The notes under the pieces were generated by a model. That model was given only the letters and a program-made list of their open reading frames with translations, was not told the DNA's origin and made no database searches. From Polyodon spathula (Eukaryota; Chordata; Actinopteri; Acipenseriformes; Polyodontidae), in the NCBI RefSeq assembly GCF_017654505.1, contig NC_054536.1:13700794-13764793 (forward strand): a stretch of DNA of 64,000 bases. The letters run 5' to 3'. The translations under genes were made by a program, and so were the position numbers. Within the stretch, counting starts at the first letter, position 1, and each line of letters starts with the position of its first letter. Positions 46,901 to 59,863 of the stretch are shown piece after piece.

Positions 46901-49180
46901 GTGATAATTCCTCCAGGGGTGATTTTATTCATAAAAACTCCCATTTCTAGTATTGATGTTCAGATTTTTGTGTAATATGTTGGGGTTTTAATATTGACAT
47001 TTTCTTTTGATTGATTACTCACCCATTCTACAATCGATTAATCACCCATTTGCTGGTAATATGAATTTGTATTGAAAGACAATTACAAGTAGTACAAAGT
47101 ATTAACATTATGATATTTACTGCAAATGTTCATAATGCCAGCTAATGTTTAATATATTTACTCATATGTAATTTGACAGTGTCAGATGCAAGAAGCGAAA
47201 CTGCAGTGATGCGACAAACTGAATAAAACCTATACTTTTGATAAGTATCTTTCACACCGCAGACGACATGACAGGTGATACAAGAGTGACACCAGGGTGA
47301 CACTGGAGCGACACAAAATAAATAGGATTGAATCTTTTTTTTTTTTTTGCGATTTGTCGTGCAACTAGATTGAGCAACCTGAAAACCGCTTCAATGCACG
47401 TGGTCCAGCAGGATGAATCAGTATCCAGAATGACAGAGGAAAAAAGACCTACAGTTTTATGACAAAGGTCAATTATATAGATACAGATTTGAAAGACAAT
47501 ATATGAGAGTCCATTTCGAAGGAACTGGATAATCCCGATATGTATGATGTATTGCCATATATGTTGAAATACTGTCAGAATGTCCACATGTTGATGAACA
47601 TATGTAACACTTAAGGAAAACTATCACAATTATTTCCCAGTACTTTTATAGCCAACTACACCATATTTAAAAAAACAATTTGGTGAGGGTAATATATAGC
47701 ACACAGGTTCATTTAATTGGGGTTTTCAGAGAGACAATGTTAAAAATCAATATATCTTTATTACAGAAAAGTCCCAACACTGGTAGGGCAGTCCAACATG
47801 TCAAACAATAGGTGAGAGTAGAAATAGACAAAACCAATTATAATATCATTACTTCGCTTGGACTGCTTGAGCAGACTAGTTCACATTATCAGTGCTAACC
47901 CAAAACAAATAATAAAATAATAAAAACAAAGTCCTGGCTTAATATAAGCAACAAAAACACAAATCATCAATAACATAAATTCAACAATAAAAAAACAATC
48001 AGTGCTTATTCTAGTGTAAACAAACCAAACAATGAAACCTAAGCTACTAAAGTACTCTACAGCAGCTTGACTAAATTAGGGTTTAAGATTAACTGATACT
48101 CTCCAGCAGCAGACACAGCTGCCTAATAAACACAATGGCAATAATAGTACACAACAATACAAAACAGTTCTTTAATATCCCACCCCTTCAACAATCTATT
48201 CTTAAGAGTTAAAACAATTCCTCTCCAACAATCCAACATGTATAAAATCAAGGCAGGTGTTAGGATTTACTGGGCCCTGGTGCAAAAGTGTGAAATAAAA
48301 TAAAATAAAACAAAACCTAAATCTAATTTAGTTTTTCAAGTTTTGTTCAAAAAATCATGTGAGACTGAAGGAATTTTTTGGCAACATCAGTTGCTTTAGC
48401 TGCACAGGTTTCATGATTACAACTCTTTTAGCTCTTTGGTACAAAAGTCAGGCCAAGTAGCTTGATCATAAAAATCACACAAAGGTGACTGACTGGGTAC
48501 CGGGTGTACAATACATGATTCAGTACCTTGCATTTGCTGCTGTTGTAATTTTTTTAGTATTTTCTGCTTCTTTTTGTGAAATTTCTAGATGTCTTTTCTG
48601 CTTTTTCGCTCTGAACAACCCGACTTGTGTTTTGATGGCATATTCGATATACCGTATGTTATGTACTTATTACCACAACTGTGGAAAAGTTAGCTTACTT
48701 CCACCGAGTGCTTTTTAAATTTTTTCATTTTTTTTGGTTTTACCAGGGATTATGGAAAATAGGGGTGTGTTATAGGAGTTCGCACATAGAATTAAAAGTT
48801 GAGTGGCAGGAGTATTTATGATTTTATACCTTGTTAGTAAACTGTTTGTTATAATCTTTATAAACAGCAGCTGTGAAAGAAACGCAACCTCCTCGTAAAT
48901 TGAACAGTTTGTACTTTCATTAACACTGACCTATTATAAAGTTTTACGCTGAGTCCCGCCTACATAGCTCTGATTTGCTAATGTGTGTTTTGACTGACAG
49001 TACAACTTGCCATGGTTTATTTTTTAACCAACGAGAGAACATTTTTTTGTTTTTGTTTTTTGATAATGGATTTTTTGGGGAAAAAAAAGCATTGTTATGG
49101 GTGAAGATATTATACAATATCTTTGGTATGGGCCCCAGCAGAGGCTAGGCCCAGATGGCCCAGTGCATCGGGGGGCTCAC

Positions 49181-49181
<1 letters not shown>
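46901..49181. other. Non-coding, no recognisable element
   Basis: AT-rich sequence. A stretch near 47735-47860 (transcript-end-like TTTATTACAG and GC-richer lines) may be an old repeat but gives no termini. ORFs carry no domain. Confidence 0.4.

Positions 49182-49242
<61 letters not shown>
49182..49242. repeat. Poly-C tract, 61 bp
   Basis: An uninterrupted run of 61 C, preceded by GGGGGGCTCACA and followed by GCTGCGG. Overlapping Pro-repeat ORFs are artefacts. The exact length is likely to be unreliable. Confidence 0.97.
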
Positions 49243-49243
<1 letters not shown>

Positions 49244-49295
49244 CTGCGGTTCATGTTTTATTTTGTACTTTTAAAATTTTGTTTACCACGGCCGG

Positions 49296-49883
49296 TGTGT
49301 CACAGACTAAAAATACACAGACACAAGGGACGGAGCTAGCGCTGTTAATAGAGCAAAGATGAGAGCGTGGACACAAAAGACAAAAAGAAAGAAGTCTGTA
49401 CTATACATTCTCACTACAACATAAAAGCACCCAAAAACAAAGAACAACTCACCTCTTTGTTTATCACGAACAACATCCTCAGCAGGTACCAATGGCAGAG
49501 AGCAGCTCTCCCAAATGTTCCTAGAAACAGCAATTGACCTGTTTCCCCTCAATGTCTCTAGTCTATCAGCGTGCTCAGCAATCCACAAAAGCAGCTTTAC
49601 AAAAATGGCCTGGTGCTCCTACTTTTTAAAAGGAGATTGATCAACACATTGCAACCAGGTGAGAGATCTTCTTGCACTGATAGTTAACCCTGCATACGCA
49701 GGGGAGGGGGAGACTGCAAAAGAAAAGACAATGCAAGTAACAGGCTGAAAGCTTGATACACAATAACCTCCGTGAACAGGAAGGAGACGTACACCAACTA
49801 CATGCTACCAAAAATTACATTTAATATATAACATTTAAGACACAATACAAATAAGCAGCAAACAAGGAAACACACGTGTTACA
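49296..49883 (-). mobile_element. LTR-like segment (weak)
   Basis: Ends TGTGTCACAG and CGTGTTACA give TG...CA termini; on the minus strand it starts TGTAACACGTGTG and has TTTTAAAAAGTAGG as a TATA-like box near 49625. No matching flanks, no partner copy in the window. Confidence 0.35.
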
Positions 49884-52800
49884 TATACTGTATACCAGTC
49901 TTGATCATAGTTTTGTCAATAGCAATTTGTAATAGTTGTAAAGATCTGACATCGCTTATATGTCGCTTCTGGTGTGTGTGGTCATGTCGCCCAATGGAAA
50001 ACCACATCATGTCTGATATGTGGCAGCCTTAAGATGAAAAGACAATCTGATGTGTAAGTTGCAGTCTTTTTCTTCATTCTGAGATATTGTGAAATATTGA
50101 GTATACCTTCCAATTGCCCATTTCCCAAGGTCTTTAGAAGTACCAAAGATATATTCTATATTACCAAGATATTCAACGCTGCTGATTCTCTATGGGGACC
50201 TGTTACGTTTCATGCAGAGGATTATGGGCTAGAGAGAGCTTGGGAGGTTTTTCTATTGAGTCAGTGGTGTGGTGTCAAATTGAGCTGCTTTGAGCTCATT
50301 TTATCAATGTTTAAAAATATAAGAAACTTGGAAAGTCTGTTTTACTTTTGACCAAAACATAACGTGCTAATGATGACATACCATAATTGATATGAAAAAT
50401 ACATATTTATGAATACAATACCAGAGATGAAGCATGCACAGAGATTATAAAATGTGTATTTATCACTATCAGTTTTTATATATTGTTTTGTTTATTTACC
50501 ATATATTTGAATTGCACTTTGATTGATTAACTTCTCTGTAAATATAAAAAGCAATACATTAATAAAACAAAGACCATTATTACTTACCATTTTGCAATAA
50601 TCTAATTAAATGTATTTCTTTTTTTCTTTTTTTTTTTTTTTTTAACTTAATTAAGAGAATTGTGAATTTCCGGAATCAATCAAGCTAATTATTCAATGTA
50701 CCGGTATTCCACCTAATATTGTATTATGGTAATATTAAAAATAGCGATTGCAGTAACCTAAGTACATTTGCATTAGTACATCACAATATAATGCTTATTG
50801 CATCAGCAGTAAATAAAGTATTTTGTTACATGTAAATATGATGCTGCAGTCACAAAATCTGTGATCTTAACTGCACCTGTGCGGATGTTCAGAAAACTTT
50901 TTCTTATCATTACATTATGTCATCATTCACCAGGTTAATATTTCTTTCATGGGCCCTGAGCAACAGTGAAACAGACTTTTTAAATATTGAGAAAATAAGC
51001 CCAGTCGGATCCCTCTCCATGGCCTAGGAGCTCTCTTTATATCCCATGATCCCTTGCGCTGAAGTAAAAGTGGAGTTGAGTATCTTTGGAAGCACCTGTC
51101 GTAATTTTTCAAGATTTCTTTTCCGCATTTTTGATAATCTTCTAGGTAGACAAGATTAATCTTTCTATTTTTTTCATCGAACAAAGCTTAATTTATTCTT
51201 TAAAAGCTATATTATTTATGCAAAGTGATGCTGAATAAAGAAAAAAATACCATCACTGCAATTACAGATTTTAAGATATTTTCAATGTTGGTCAGTGAAA
51301 CAATACTTTGCTGACTGGTGTCAAAATCAAATGAACCAAAACAAAATATTTCACTTAATTTCAAAATACTCTTTATATGTGTTCTTATATGGCATCGGTA
51401 TTTATACCCACATCTGTTTAGATTTTGTTTTACCATGTGAAATTGTAACAGCCACCATTACTTAGTTTATACCATGTCACCGATTACTCTCTCCAATTAT
51501 CTCTTTGAATTACCATTACCAATTTCAGTCAATATTGAGAGTGGATCATTTTACCGTGTTCCCACTGCTTAGGGTCACCTGTATTTATATAGGGAGTGTA
51601 ACTATTAATTTAACAAGCAGTTTTCATTGATGTATCAAAGCCAGTTGAAACAGATAACCACTTGATTGTATTTCAAAAAACAGGACAGAATCACACAACA
51701 GTTCAGTGGTTTAGATCGTAAATAATATGTCACACTTGGATTCATTTAATAATAGGACATTGACTGTCTGTCTGCAGGGTGACTCCCAGGGTTGCAGAAT
51801 TGACTCTATCCCAAATATTTGGTAATACTCTACCAACTACTTCATTTGAAATGCATGCATACTGAAAACATACTAATATAAAATACACTGAAACTAGAAA
51901 TAATTCAACTTACCATTATTAAGTTGTCATTCATTGCCTCTTACAATATTTCAGTTTCTGAAGATATTCTATTGCATTTTGAACAAACAAACCCTGCACT
52001 GAACATAAACGAACACACGAAACATTCTTTTTCAGCTGTTGTTTGCTCTTGAGACCACTGTACCCCACTGCTTACAACTTATTCTATATGCTCTGTTTTT
52101 TAAATGACTGATACAGTAACCGTTTTGATGGTGAATGAGATTGCCACTGACACTCTAAAGGTAACACATTTCTTCAATAATATCAAGTGCTGAAACGTGA
52201 ACTTTTGCCCTAAATGCGATTTTTCTATGGCCCTAACCTTAACCCTAATGTTAAGGTGTGTGTGTTAGAATTAAGAACCTATTTCAATCTTAACCTCAGT
52301 ATTTAAATTCTCATCTGTCCCATCACTGAAAAGCCTGGCCCATCTTTCTACACCTATACCCAATTGTTGAAGTACTATATGTACACAGCTAATGCGTGTA
52401 TTGTAATCTAAATTTAACATCTAAGCAATTATATATTTGTGAGCTATTTCACTTATGATTGAATTAAAAAAATAAAATAAGAAAGTATAGTTAAAGGAAA
52501 TTAAAGTGTGAGGGATAAAAAAAAAAAAAAAATTAAAAATACCCTATGCCCGTAATGGGTTGCCACTACATAAGAAAACATTTGTTAGGATTGAAAAAAA
52601 AAAAGAAAATAAACTACAAGGATTCATTTAAGTTCACTAAAGAAAAGAGATTAGGAAACTATTGCATTTCCTTATAATAAGCTCAAAAACCTTGCTACAA
52701 TAAACTGTGCCTGCTGCAAAGGTGTGCAATAATGCTCAGTTATCTGGTCATTTGAATGTCTGTTTAAGAAAATGCATTTAACAAATACTTTGAAAGTAGT

Positions 52801-54969
52801 GACTCTTGTTAATGCTGGTAGTTAAAAATGATTGCATAGTCTTTAACGTTCCTTTGTGTGACCTTGATGACTACTTGGGACTACTTTTTCTTCTTCAAAA
52901 TCTGTATTGTTGTTTGGTCTTTAGATTGATCAAGCCTAATTTGTGTCCAATTTATTCAACATGTACGCTGTGGGGTAGAAATATTGCCAGTGATCACAAA
53001 GTGGTTTAAATAAATTTTCCATGAAATACTGGGCATGAATTTCAAACACAGAAAAGTAAAACATTATAATGAAATAATAATACAAAATGGGAGGAGCGTT
53101 GAGAATTTATTTATTTTTTCAGTAAAAACTGAATTCTGTAGTCACTTTTAGCATAATTAAGAATCATTTGTGTAAAGCATAATAGTTAAGGCTATTTTAT
53201 GATGAAATGGGTGAATTTCTCAATCGTGGTAAAAAAAAGCATGTGTTTTATTTTCTGTTAGCTGGAAGAAGGGGAGACTTTAGTGTTCCAAAAAAGTTGT
53301 TATCGAGGATATAAGGATGCAGATTACAACATCTTTATTGTCCCCAAATTAGACAAAAACTAGTATTAAATTAGTAAATCTGAAAAGAATGAATAAGGTA
53401 TAAAGATTTGTCTAGTTTGCATAACTGTGACCTAGAGCTCATATTTTACCACAGGACTGCAAACATGATTGAAATGGCTTCTGTGGGAGACAAAGGGTAC
53501 TTTGTCAGAAGCATGCTGTGTTTGCTTAAAAATCTAAAAAACAGATGTTGGTGGCTTGATGGGTTTTTTGTCAACAACGCATTTTCCAAGGGTTACAAAG
53601 TTGACAATGTACAGTAAGATTTAAAATTCAGGAGTACTGTTACCACTAGTACTGTGGTTAATGGCAGATTGCCATTTATAATGGAGGCTTGCCTCTGGGC
53701 AAAAAAAGAAACCTTCCAATTAAAACCTCTGAGCACATATTCTGCCACTGCTTGTACTGCAGTTAGCACTAAAAGGACTGGATATATACTCATACCTAGA
53801 AGCCCTGCAGCAGTCTTTCTGACGGCTGTATTGAAAACACTGTAAATAGTATAACAAAAAGAGAAACAGTCGGATGTAATTTTTAAAAAAAAAATTTATT
53901 GAGTACGACACAAACATCATAACCGAAGCATAAGCATATATATGAACATTTATTTTACAAATCAAAACAAGAAAATGTAAGTAAATAAACATCTGAATAG
54001 ATATCGGTTTACAACATACATATTTATAAAACTGAAACGATAGCAATACATTTTTTACTTTTCAACAGCAATCAGTTTATTATCAAATGAGCAAAAGCAA
54101 CTGAACAACATAGATAAATAAACTTAGAACATTTTTTTTACAGACGCGTATAGCACAAGAAGAAAAAAAAGTCTAATTTCTTTCTTTTTTTTTTGACAAA
54201 ATGGTATTCTCTTACCTTGAGTCCAAGGCTGTTCACAATCAACACAGTCATTCTCTCCTTTGTAAATTCTTCTCTGTGCATTCTTTGTAAAATACCCAGG
54301 AGTTGATGGCTGCTAGGTCCAATACATTGCAAAACACCTGCTCAGACCACCATCGGGAGCCAGCTTTCAATGAATACTTCCGTGCCATCTAATCCAAAAC
54401 ATCAACTCCATATTTTCTTGTGTTGTAAAACTTCACGGTCTCTGGTGTTTATTTTCACTAGTCCCAATCCTAATTGACTGACCAAAGCAGCGCAGCTGGC
54501 AAGCAGGCGCCAGCCTTCAAAAGGCTGATTGAAAACAATAGACTGCCAGTCATTCAGTCAGTCAGAAAGTAGAAAGTAGACTACAGCTAAACACATTGCG
54601 GACTGGTAAATAAAAATAATAAAAGTAGAATACCGTTCTGTATAATCAAAATACAACTGTTTTCTGTGTGGCCGTCAATGTGACTGCTCCCAGGGCTTTT
54701 AGGTATAATGTAATATATCTCATTTATTTCTGCACTCCCGCGTTTCATGCTTTGTGTGAATATTTAATACATACAGACAGAAAGGTACACGAACGTGCGG
54801 CCCCATATGTGTTAAACAACTAGAGAAAATTACATTTTTAAAACAAAAAACCACCAAAATGACTGCTGCTGGGCTTCTAGTGTTAAGAGCTTCATCTCAG
54901 CAGCCACAATTGCTGTTAATGTAGGTATGTTGGCTCTATGGTTTTGGTAGAAATGTGTTTATGTATATA
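49884..54969. other. Non-coding, no recognisable element
   Basis: About 5 kb without a recognisable gene or element. It includes a T-rich tract at about 50619-50644, a short telomere-like CCCTAACCTTAACCCTAATG near 52233 and A runs near 52518 and 52590. ORFs at 53408-54046 and elsewhere are short and domainless. Old transposon remnants may be present below my detection. Confidence 0.4.
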
Positions 54970-56100
54970 CAGTCGCAGACAAAAGTATTTGGCCAGTTAA
55001 AAATGATAACCACAAAAAATGACTTTTAAAATTTCAAATTCTCCTGTTGAAAGATGTAAATGAATGTAACGATTCATCTTTATAATAAAATAAGAAATTC
55101 TTACATTATATGCATAAAATGAAAAATAATATGCAAAAACGAATTTCATACTTGAGGCACCCTTACATTACTGTTTCCACCCTTTGCTTCCTTTACAGCT
55201 TGCAGTCTTTTTCTGTTTTTTTAATCCAGTTCCTGGTATCTTTCCAGAGATTTTTTTGCCCATTCTTCAACACATACAGCTTTGAGTTCTGCAATCAACT
55301 TTTTTGGTTTCCTTTTTGCAACAGCAGCCTTCAAGTCAATCCAAAACATTTTGATGGGATATAAGGCTGGGGACTGAGATGACCAATCCATAACTGAAAT
55401 CTTCCTTTTTTTCAGAAATTCCTTTTTTAGACTTGCAGAATGATTAGGGTCATTATCCTGCTGAAATACACATGTCTGTCCAATAAGCCTTCTAGCACTG
55501 GTTAACAAATGAGAGTGCAAAATGTCTTGATATTTTGCAGCATTCATTGATCCTTCTATCATACAAAGGTCATCAAGAAAAACAATCCCACACAACCCCC
55601 AGCATGTTTAACACTGGGCATGATGAACTTTTCTTTAAATTCTTCTCCTCTCTTACTCTAAACATATTGTTGCTTTCTTGGTGAAAAAGAGTTATATTTT
55701 GGATTCGTCAGTATTCAATGGAAAACTCCAATCACTTTCTTTTGTGTATTGTTTAACAAAAGACAATCGTCTTATAAAGGTATTGTTAAATTGTTCACTC
55801 TTGAATTTGTTGATCATCTTCTCTCAATTCTTGTGTCAAATATTTTGCAGTAATCCAATGATTTTTCCAGGCTGCTCAAACAATTCTTCTTCCAGAGTTT
55901 GAAAAAATATTTCTTGGTCTTCCACACCTGCAGCTAGTTGCAGTAGTTCTTGTTCTCCTGTATTTAGCCCACACAGTGCTTTTTCGGTAAACCAAGTCTT
56001 TCTGCTATTTTTCTGGTAGTTTCTCCTTTTTCGTTTAGTTGTATCCATGCCATTTTGAGATTGTTGCTGTACTTTTTAGTTTTAACTGTTTGTTGATTTT
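54970..56100 (-). mobile_element. Tc1-like transposon copy 3, different family, decayed
   Basis: The left end CAGTCGCAGACAAAAGTATTTGGCC next to TA (54968-54969) is a typical Tc1 inverted-repeat terminus. Minus-strand transposase pieces: an N-terminal helix-turn-helix block near 56030 (NEKGETTRKIAERLG in one frame) and a C-terminal part at 55221-55595 with FQQDNDPNHSA (second catalytic Asp) and YPIKMFWIDLKAAVAKR, where the catalytic Glu position reads Lys. The middle with the first Asp is disrupted. The right terminal repeat was not found. A family distinct from copies 1 and 2 because the termini and transposase differ. Confidence 0.82.
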
Positions 56101-58179
56101 TGAATCACAAATTTCCAATTTATTTCACTGCTTGATGATTATGTATTTATTTATTCTACAATTATCATCAGATGTTGATTTTCAATCATGATAATGGTTT
56201 TCAATCATGAATTTAACCAATAAAAACCAATAAAACCAGAAATGTTTACTTAATTTACATTATCTTGACCGCTTGTAATTATTCCCAATGCAGTTGGGCA
56301 AAGTCCCTCTTTCCAGACTTGTATCTCGTATAGAGTCTTTCTGAATACTTTAAACCCACCCCAACTACTGAGTGTCAGCAAATTCCTACATTTCTTTTGG
56401 AGGATTGTAACACCCTTGCAAGATTTAAATCAAGATGTTCTTGCTTGCGAGATTTAAAGCTATTTACAGCAGGCAGTATTTACATGCTCGTGGAATTTAA
56501 AAAAGAATTGCAAAATGTAAAAATATGCATAAACACACACACACAAAAAAACAGAATATGCCCGTTACCAAAATCATTTCTTTGTGGTAGACAGCAAATG
56601 AAGTTTTCAAGTACCGTCAAGTTACTATACATATTGTGACAGAAAAAAAAGAAAGTAATCGAAAACAATAATGTCATACAATATATAAAAACACAGGAAT
56701 ATTCATTTGTTATTGTGACATTTAAATAAAAATGTTAAGACTTTTAAAATTAATTATGCAATAATATGTGTTTTATTGGCAGAACTATTTTTTAGAAATA
56801 GTTTAATTTATATAAAACTTATATTTTAATAACTGTAATCTAAAAAAAAACTTAAAGAAACAATCTTAAAGTAAATTTGGCCTATTATCACAATGATTCT
56901 GTATTCAGTTTTATTGTAATTATAGGAAATCATCTATTTTAGTGACATGTGCCTTATAGCAAACTTTCAGAATGAGGTAATTTGGCAGGTTTGACTTCCA
57001 GCATATGCCTGACTTGCAATTGAAAAAGAACAAGCTTGCAATTACTCTTGATAATAAAAAGTAAAATTCATTCTCCTCAGGCAGCAATAAATATATTTTT
57101 GAATTGAGAGATGCTATAAAAAATAATAAAAAAAAAACATCTAGAAGCCCCAAGATATATAGCCTCATTGTTGAAGTTCTGATCCTATCTACAAGATCGC
57201 TTCCAGACAACTGTTATTAATCTGATTTGTTGCTTTCATGAATAAAAATAATTGTATCAAAGAAGACCCAGGTCCTGTCTGAAAAGTTGCTGAACAGTGA
57301 AGAAGTTTATTGAGAAAGCTGTAAAACAGATTTTTTAAAAATGAAATGGCTCAGTGCCTCACTGCATAAAGCCTAAAAAAAAAAAGCTTAATAACATGCA
57401 AACTCGAGCTGTGCAGCAAAATTGCTATGTGGATTCTTTACGCATTCAATATAAATATCATAGGTGATTCATGCATAATGCAGTGCATAAAAAACCCAGT
57501 ACACAGATTATCTGAAGTGCTGGCTGGAGGTCTTTAAAATGACAAATAGACTTGCTTTCAGGTTGATTCTTCATTCTGATTCAGGGATATAACCCCCGAG
57601 ACATTAGGAGCTATCAAGGAGTAATAGAAATGATTATTGTATCGAAAACCAAAAAGATGTGTTGAAGAAACTCTTCACTGTGCACAATTATTTCTCTCCA
57701 TGAATGTTAATGATGTTAGCACCTGCCATATTTACTAAAAGGGTATTATGTATTGTTTTATGTCTATTACAGCATTATGCTTTTTCCCCCAAACATTCCT
57801 AGAATAATAACACACAATTAGACATATTATGCAAATTACCTTTGTTAATAGTGGGATGTAAAATGCTTACTTGTAGTTATAGTTTTAGATAATGCAAGTC
57901 TTTTCTATTTTATTATTTCATAAATTACAATTAAATTACTATTTTCTGTATGAACTTGTTATAAAATTGCAGACATTTGCATCATAATATATAACGCTGC
58001 ATTAGAATGCTTATTTTGAAAATTGTGTGATGGTAAGTTCCTAAAATGCACCCATTAATGGTCTCTGAATGTATATTCTGTTTAATGTTGTTGAATTCAA
58101 AACAGATTGACATTGCAAGTGCCATTGCAGAGCCATGAAACATACAGAGGCTCAGGGTCCATCACATAATCCAAATATA
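56101..58179. other. Non-coding; possible conserved block near 57.3-57.9 kb
   Basis: No element recognised. The stretch 57280-57900 is free of simple repeats apart from one A run and has octamer-like ATGCAAATTA (about 57829), homeodomain-type and GATTCA/TTAATG motifs. It could be regulatory DNA of the cadherin locus; this is a guess from texture only. Confidence 0.35.
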
Positions 58180-59222
58180 CAGTGCCATGCAAAAGTATTC
58201 AGACCCCTGACCAATTCTCTCATATTACTGAATTACAAATGGTACATTGAAATTTAAAGCTTTAAGTCTTTTGGGGTAAGTATGTACCAGCTGTGCACAC
58301 AGTGTCAGAGTGATTTTGGCCCATTCTTCTTGGAAGATTTGCTCCAGGTTGTTCAGGTTGGTTGGATGACGCTTGTGGACCGCAATTTTAAAATAGTGCC
58401 ACAGATTCTCAATGGGATTGAGATCAGGACTTTGACTGGACCACTGTAGGACATTCACCTTTTTGTTCTTGAGCCATTCCAATGTTTATTTGGCCTTGTG
58501 CTTGGGATCATTGTTCTGCTGAAGGGTGAATTTCCTCCCAAGCTTCAGTTTTTTAGCAGACTGAAGCAGATTCTCTTGTAGTATTTTCCTGTATTTTGCT
58601 CCATCCATTCTTCCTTCAATTGTAACAAGATGCCCAGTCCCTGCTGATGAGAAGCATCCCCACAGCATGATGCTGCCACCACCATACGTCACTGTAGGGA
58701 TGGTGTGTCTTGAGGCATGGGCAGTGTCAGGTTTGCGCCACACATAGCACTTTGAGTTTTGGCCAAAAAGCTCTATCTTGGTCTCATCTGACCACAAAAC
58801 CTTTTCCCACATCGCAGCTGGGTCACTCTCATGCTTTCTGGCAAACTCCAGATGTGCTTTCAGATGGTACTTTTTGAGTAACGGCTTCTTTCTTGCCACC
58901 CTCCCATACAGGCCAGTGTTATGCAGAGCTCTTGATATGGTTGACTGGTGCACCACTACTCCATTACACCTTACCAATGATCCTTCAATAGTGGGGTTTT
59001 TATCCAGAAAATGTGACAGCAACTTCACATGGTTCACAGGTGGAGGCCAATGGTAAGGTAATTGTGTCCTCATTAGGGCAATTTCTTTCATTGGTGCAAA
59101 CTGGGAGCTTCCACAGCACAGGGGTTGAATACTTATGCAAGCATAATATTTCAGTTTTTTATTTTTCCCAACATAAAACTAAAGCCCATTTCGATAATTT
59201 AAGTCAAGTTTACAGTTTATGA
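58180..59222 (-). mobile_element. Tc1-like transposon copy 2, nearly open transposase
   Basis: Same family as copy 1. The left end CAGTGCCATGCAAAAGTATT next to TA at 58178-58179 is the outer inverted-repeat motif. The right side contains the inner motif GTTGAATACTTATGCAAGCA (59124) and the adjoining A/T-rich block shared with copy 1, but the outer right end is missing. Compared with copy 1, about 170 bp including the inner motif is absent near 58258, between CTTAAAGCT and AAATTTCAATG. Confidence 0.9.
58225..59091 (-). pseudogene. Tc1-like transposase with one stop codon
   Basis: DDE transposase that would cut and paste the element at TA sites. One frame runs from Met (59091) to 58225, broken only by a TAA at 58483-58485 inside the second catalytic block (KHKAK*TLEW). 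Motifs: [18 protein letters not shown] (second DNA-binding helix region), [10 protein letters not shown] (first Asp), [10 protein letters not shown] (second Asp block, with the preceding Asp changed to Asn), [13 protein letters not shown] (Glu). About 287 codons against the usual ~340: the N-terminal paired-like domain is shortened, and a small internal deletion lies before QSTISR. Inactive. Confidence 0.9.
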
Positions 59223-59863
59223 ATAATGGAGGTTTTATCACTTTTAGCACTATTGAAAGTAAGAGAATGTATATCTCATAATAAATAATAAACAAACATA
59301 AAACCATGCATTTGAGAATTAAACTTTCAATTGTATACACCTAAAACCAATATTGTTTGAGAATCATGTCCAAGGTGTTAAAATAATCTGGTTATACAAG
59401 GTGAGTATTGCTTTTAGACACAGTAAATGCAGCACATATTTCTGTCTCTTGTAATAACACGAGACTATTACTTGCCCACATTATTAGAAACCTGGAAGCT
59501 TTAAACTTCCATTTTAAAGGCTTGATTTACAAAGCCTAATTCGTCTTTGCACCCTGAAATAAAAACTTCTGAGTTCTCTCAATGCTGGTGTAAAAGTGTT
59601 GACATCACCCACTGATGTTTTGAATATCTGAGTGGCATTCTGTAGCCCACTGAAAAGGTGGTTTGAACAACCCCACCATTATAAAATGCAATAAAGTAAT
59701 ACAATACTACCACTGAAAGTAATAATCTTAATCATGTTAAGTTCTTAAACTAATTTACTTAATAGATATCTGTTCAATTATAATATAGTGGGTGTACATT
59801 TTTTTTTTTTTTTTTTGTAAATACAGAGGATCTCCCCCTCACCTGAAGAAGTGCATGGCTGTC
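59223..59863. other. Non-coding spacer
   Basis: AT-rich; poly-T at about 59800-59817. Nothing recognised. Confidence 0.5.

Noticed and set aside
49097..49362. Proline-rich ORFs
   Set aside because: Translation of the 61-bp poly-C run in two frames.
53408..54332. Cluster of short ORFs suggesting a decayed transposase
   Set aside because: I looked for piggyBac and hAT motifs on both strands and found none that could be defended.
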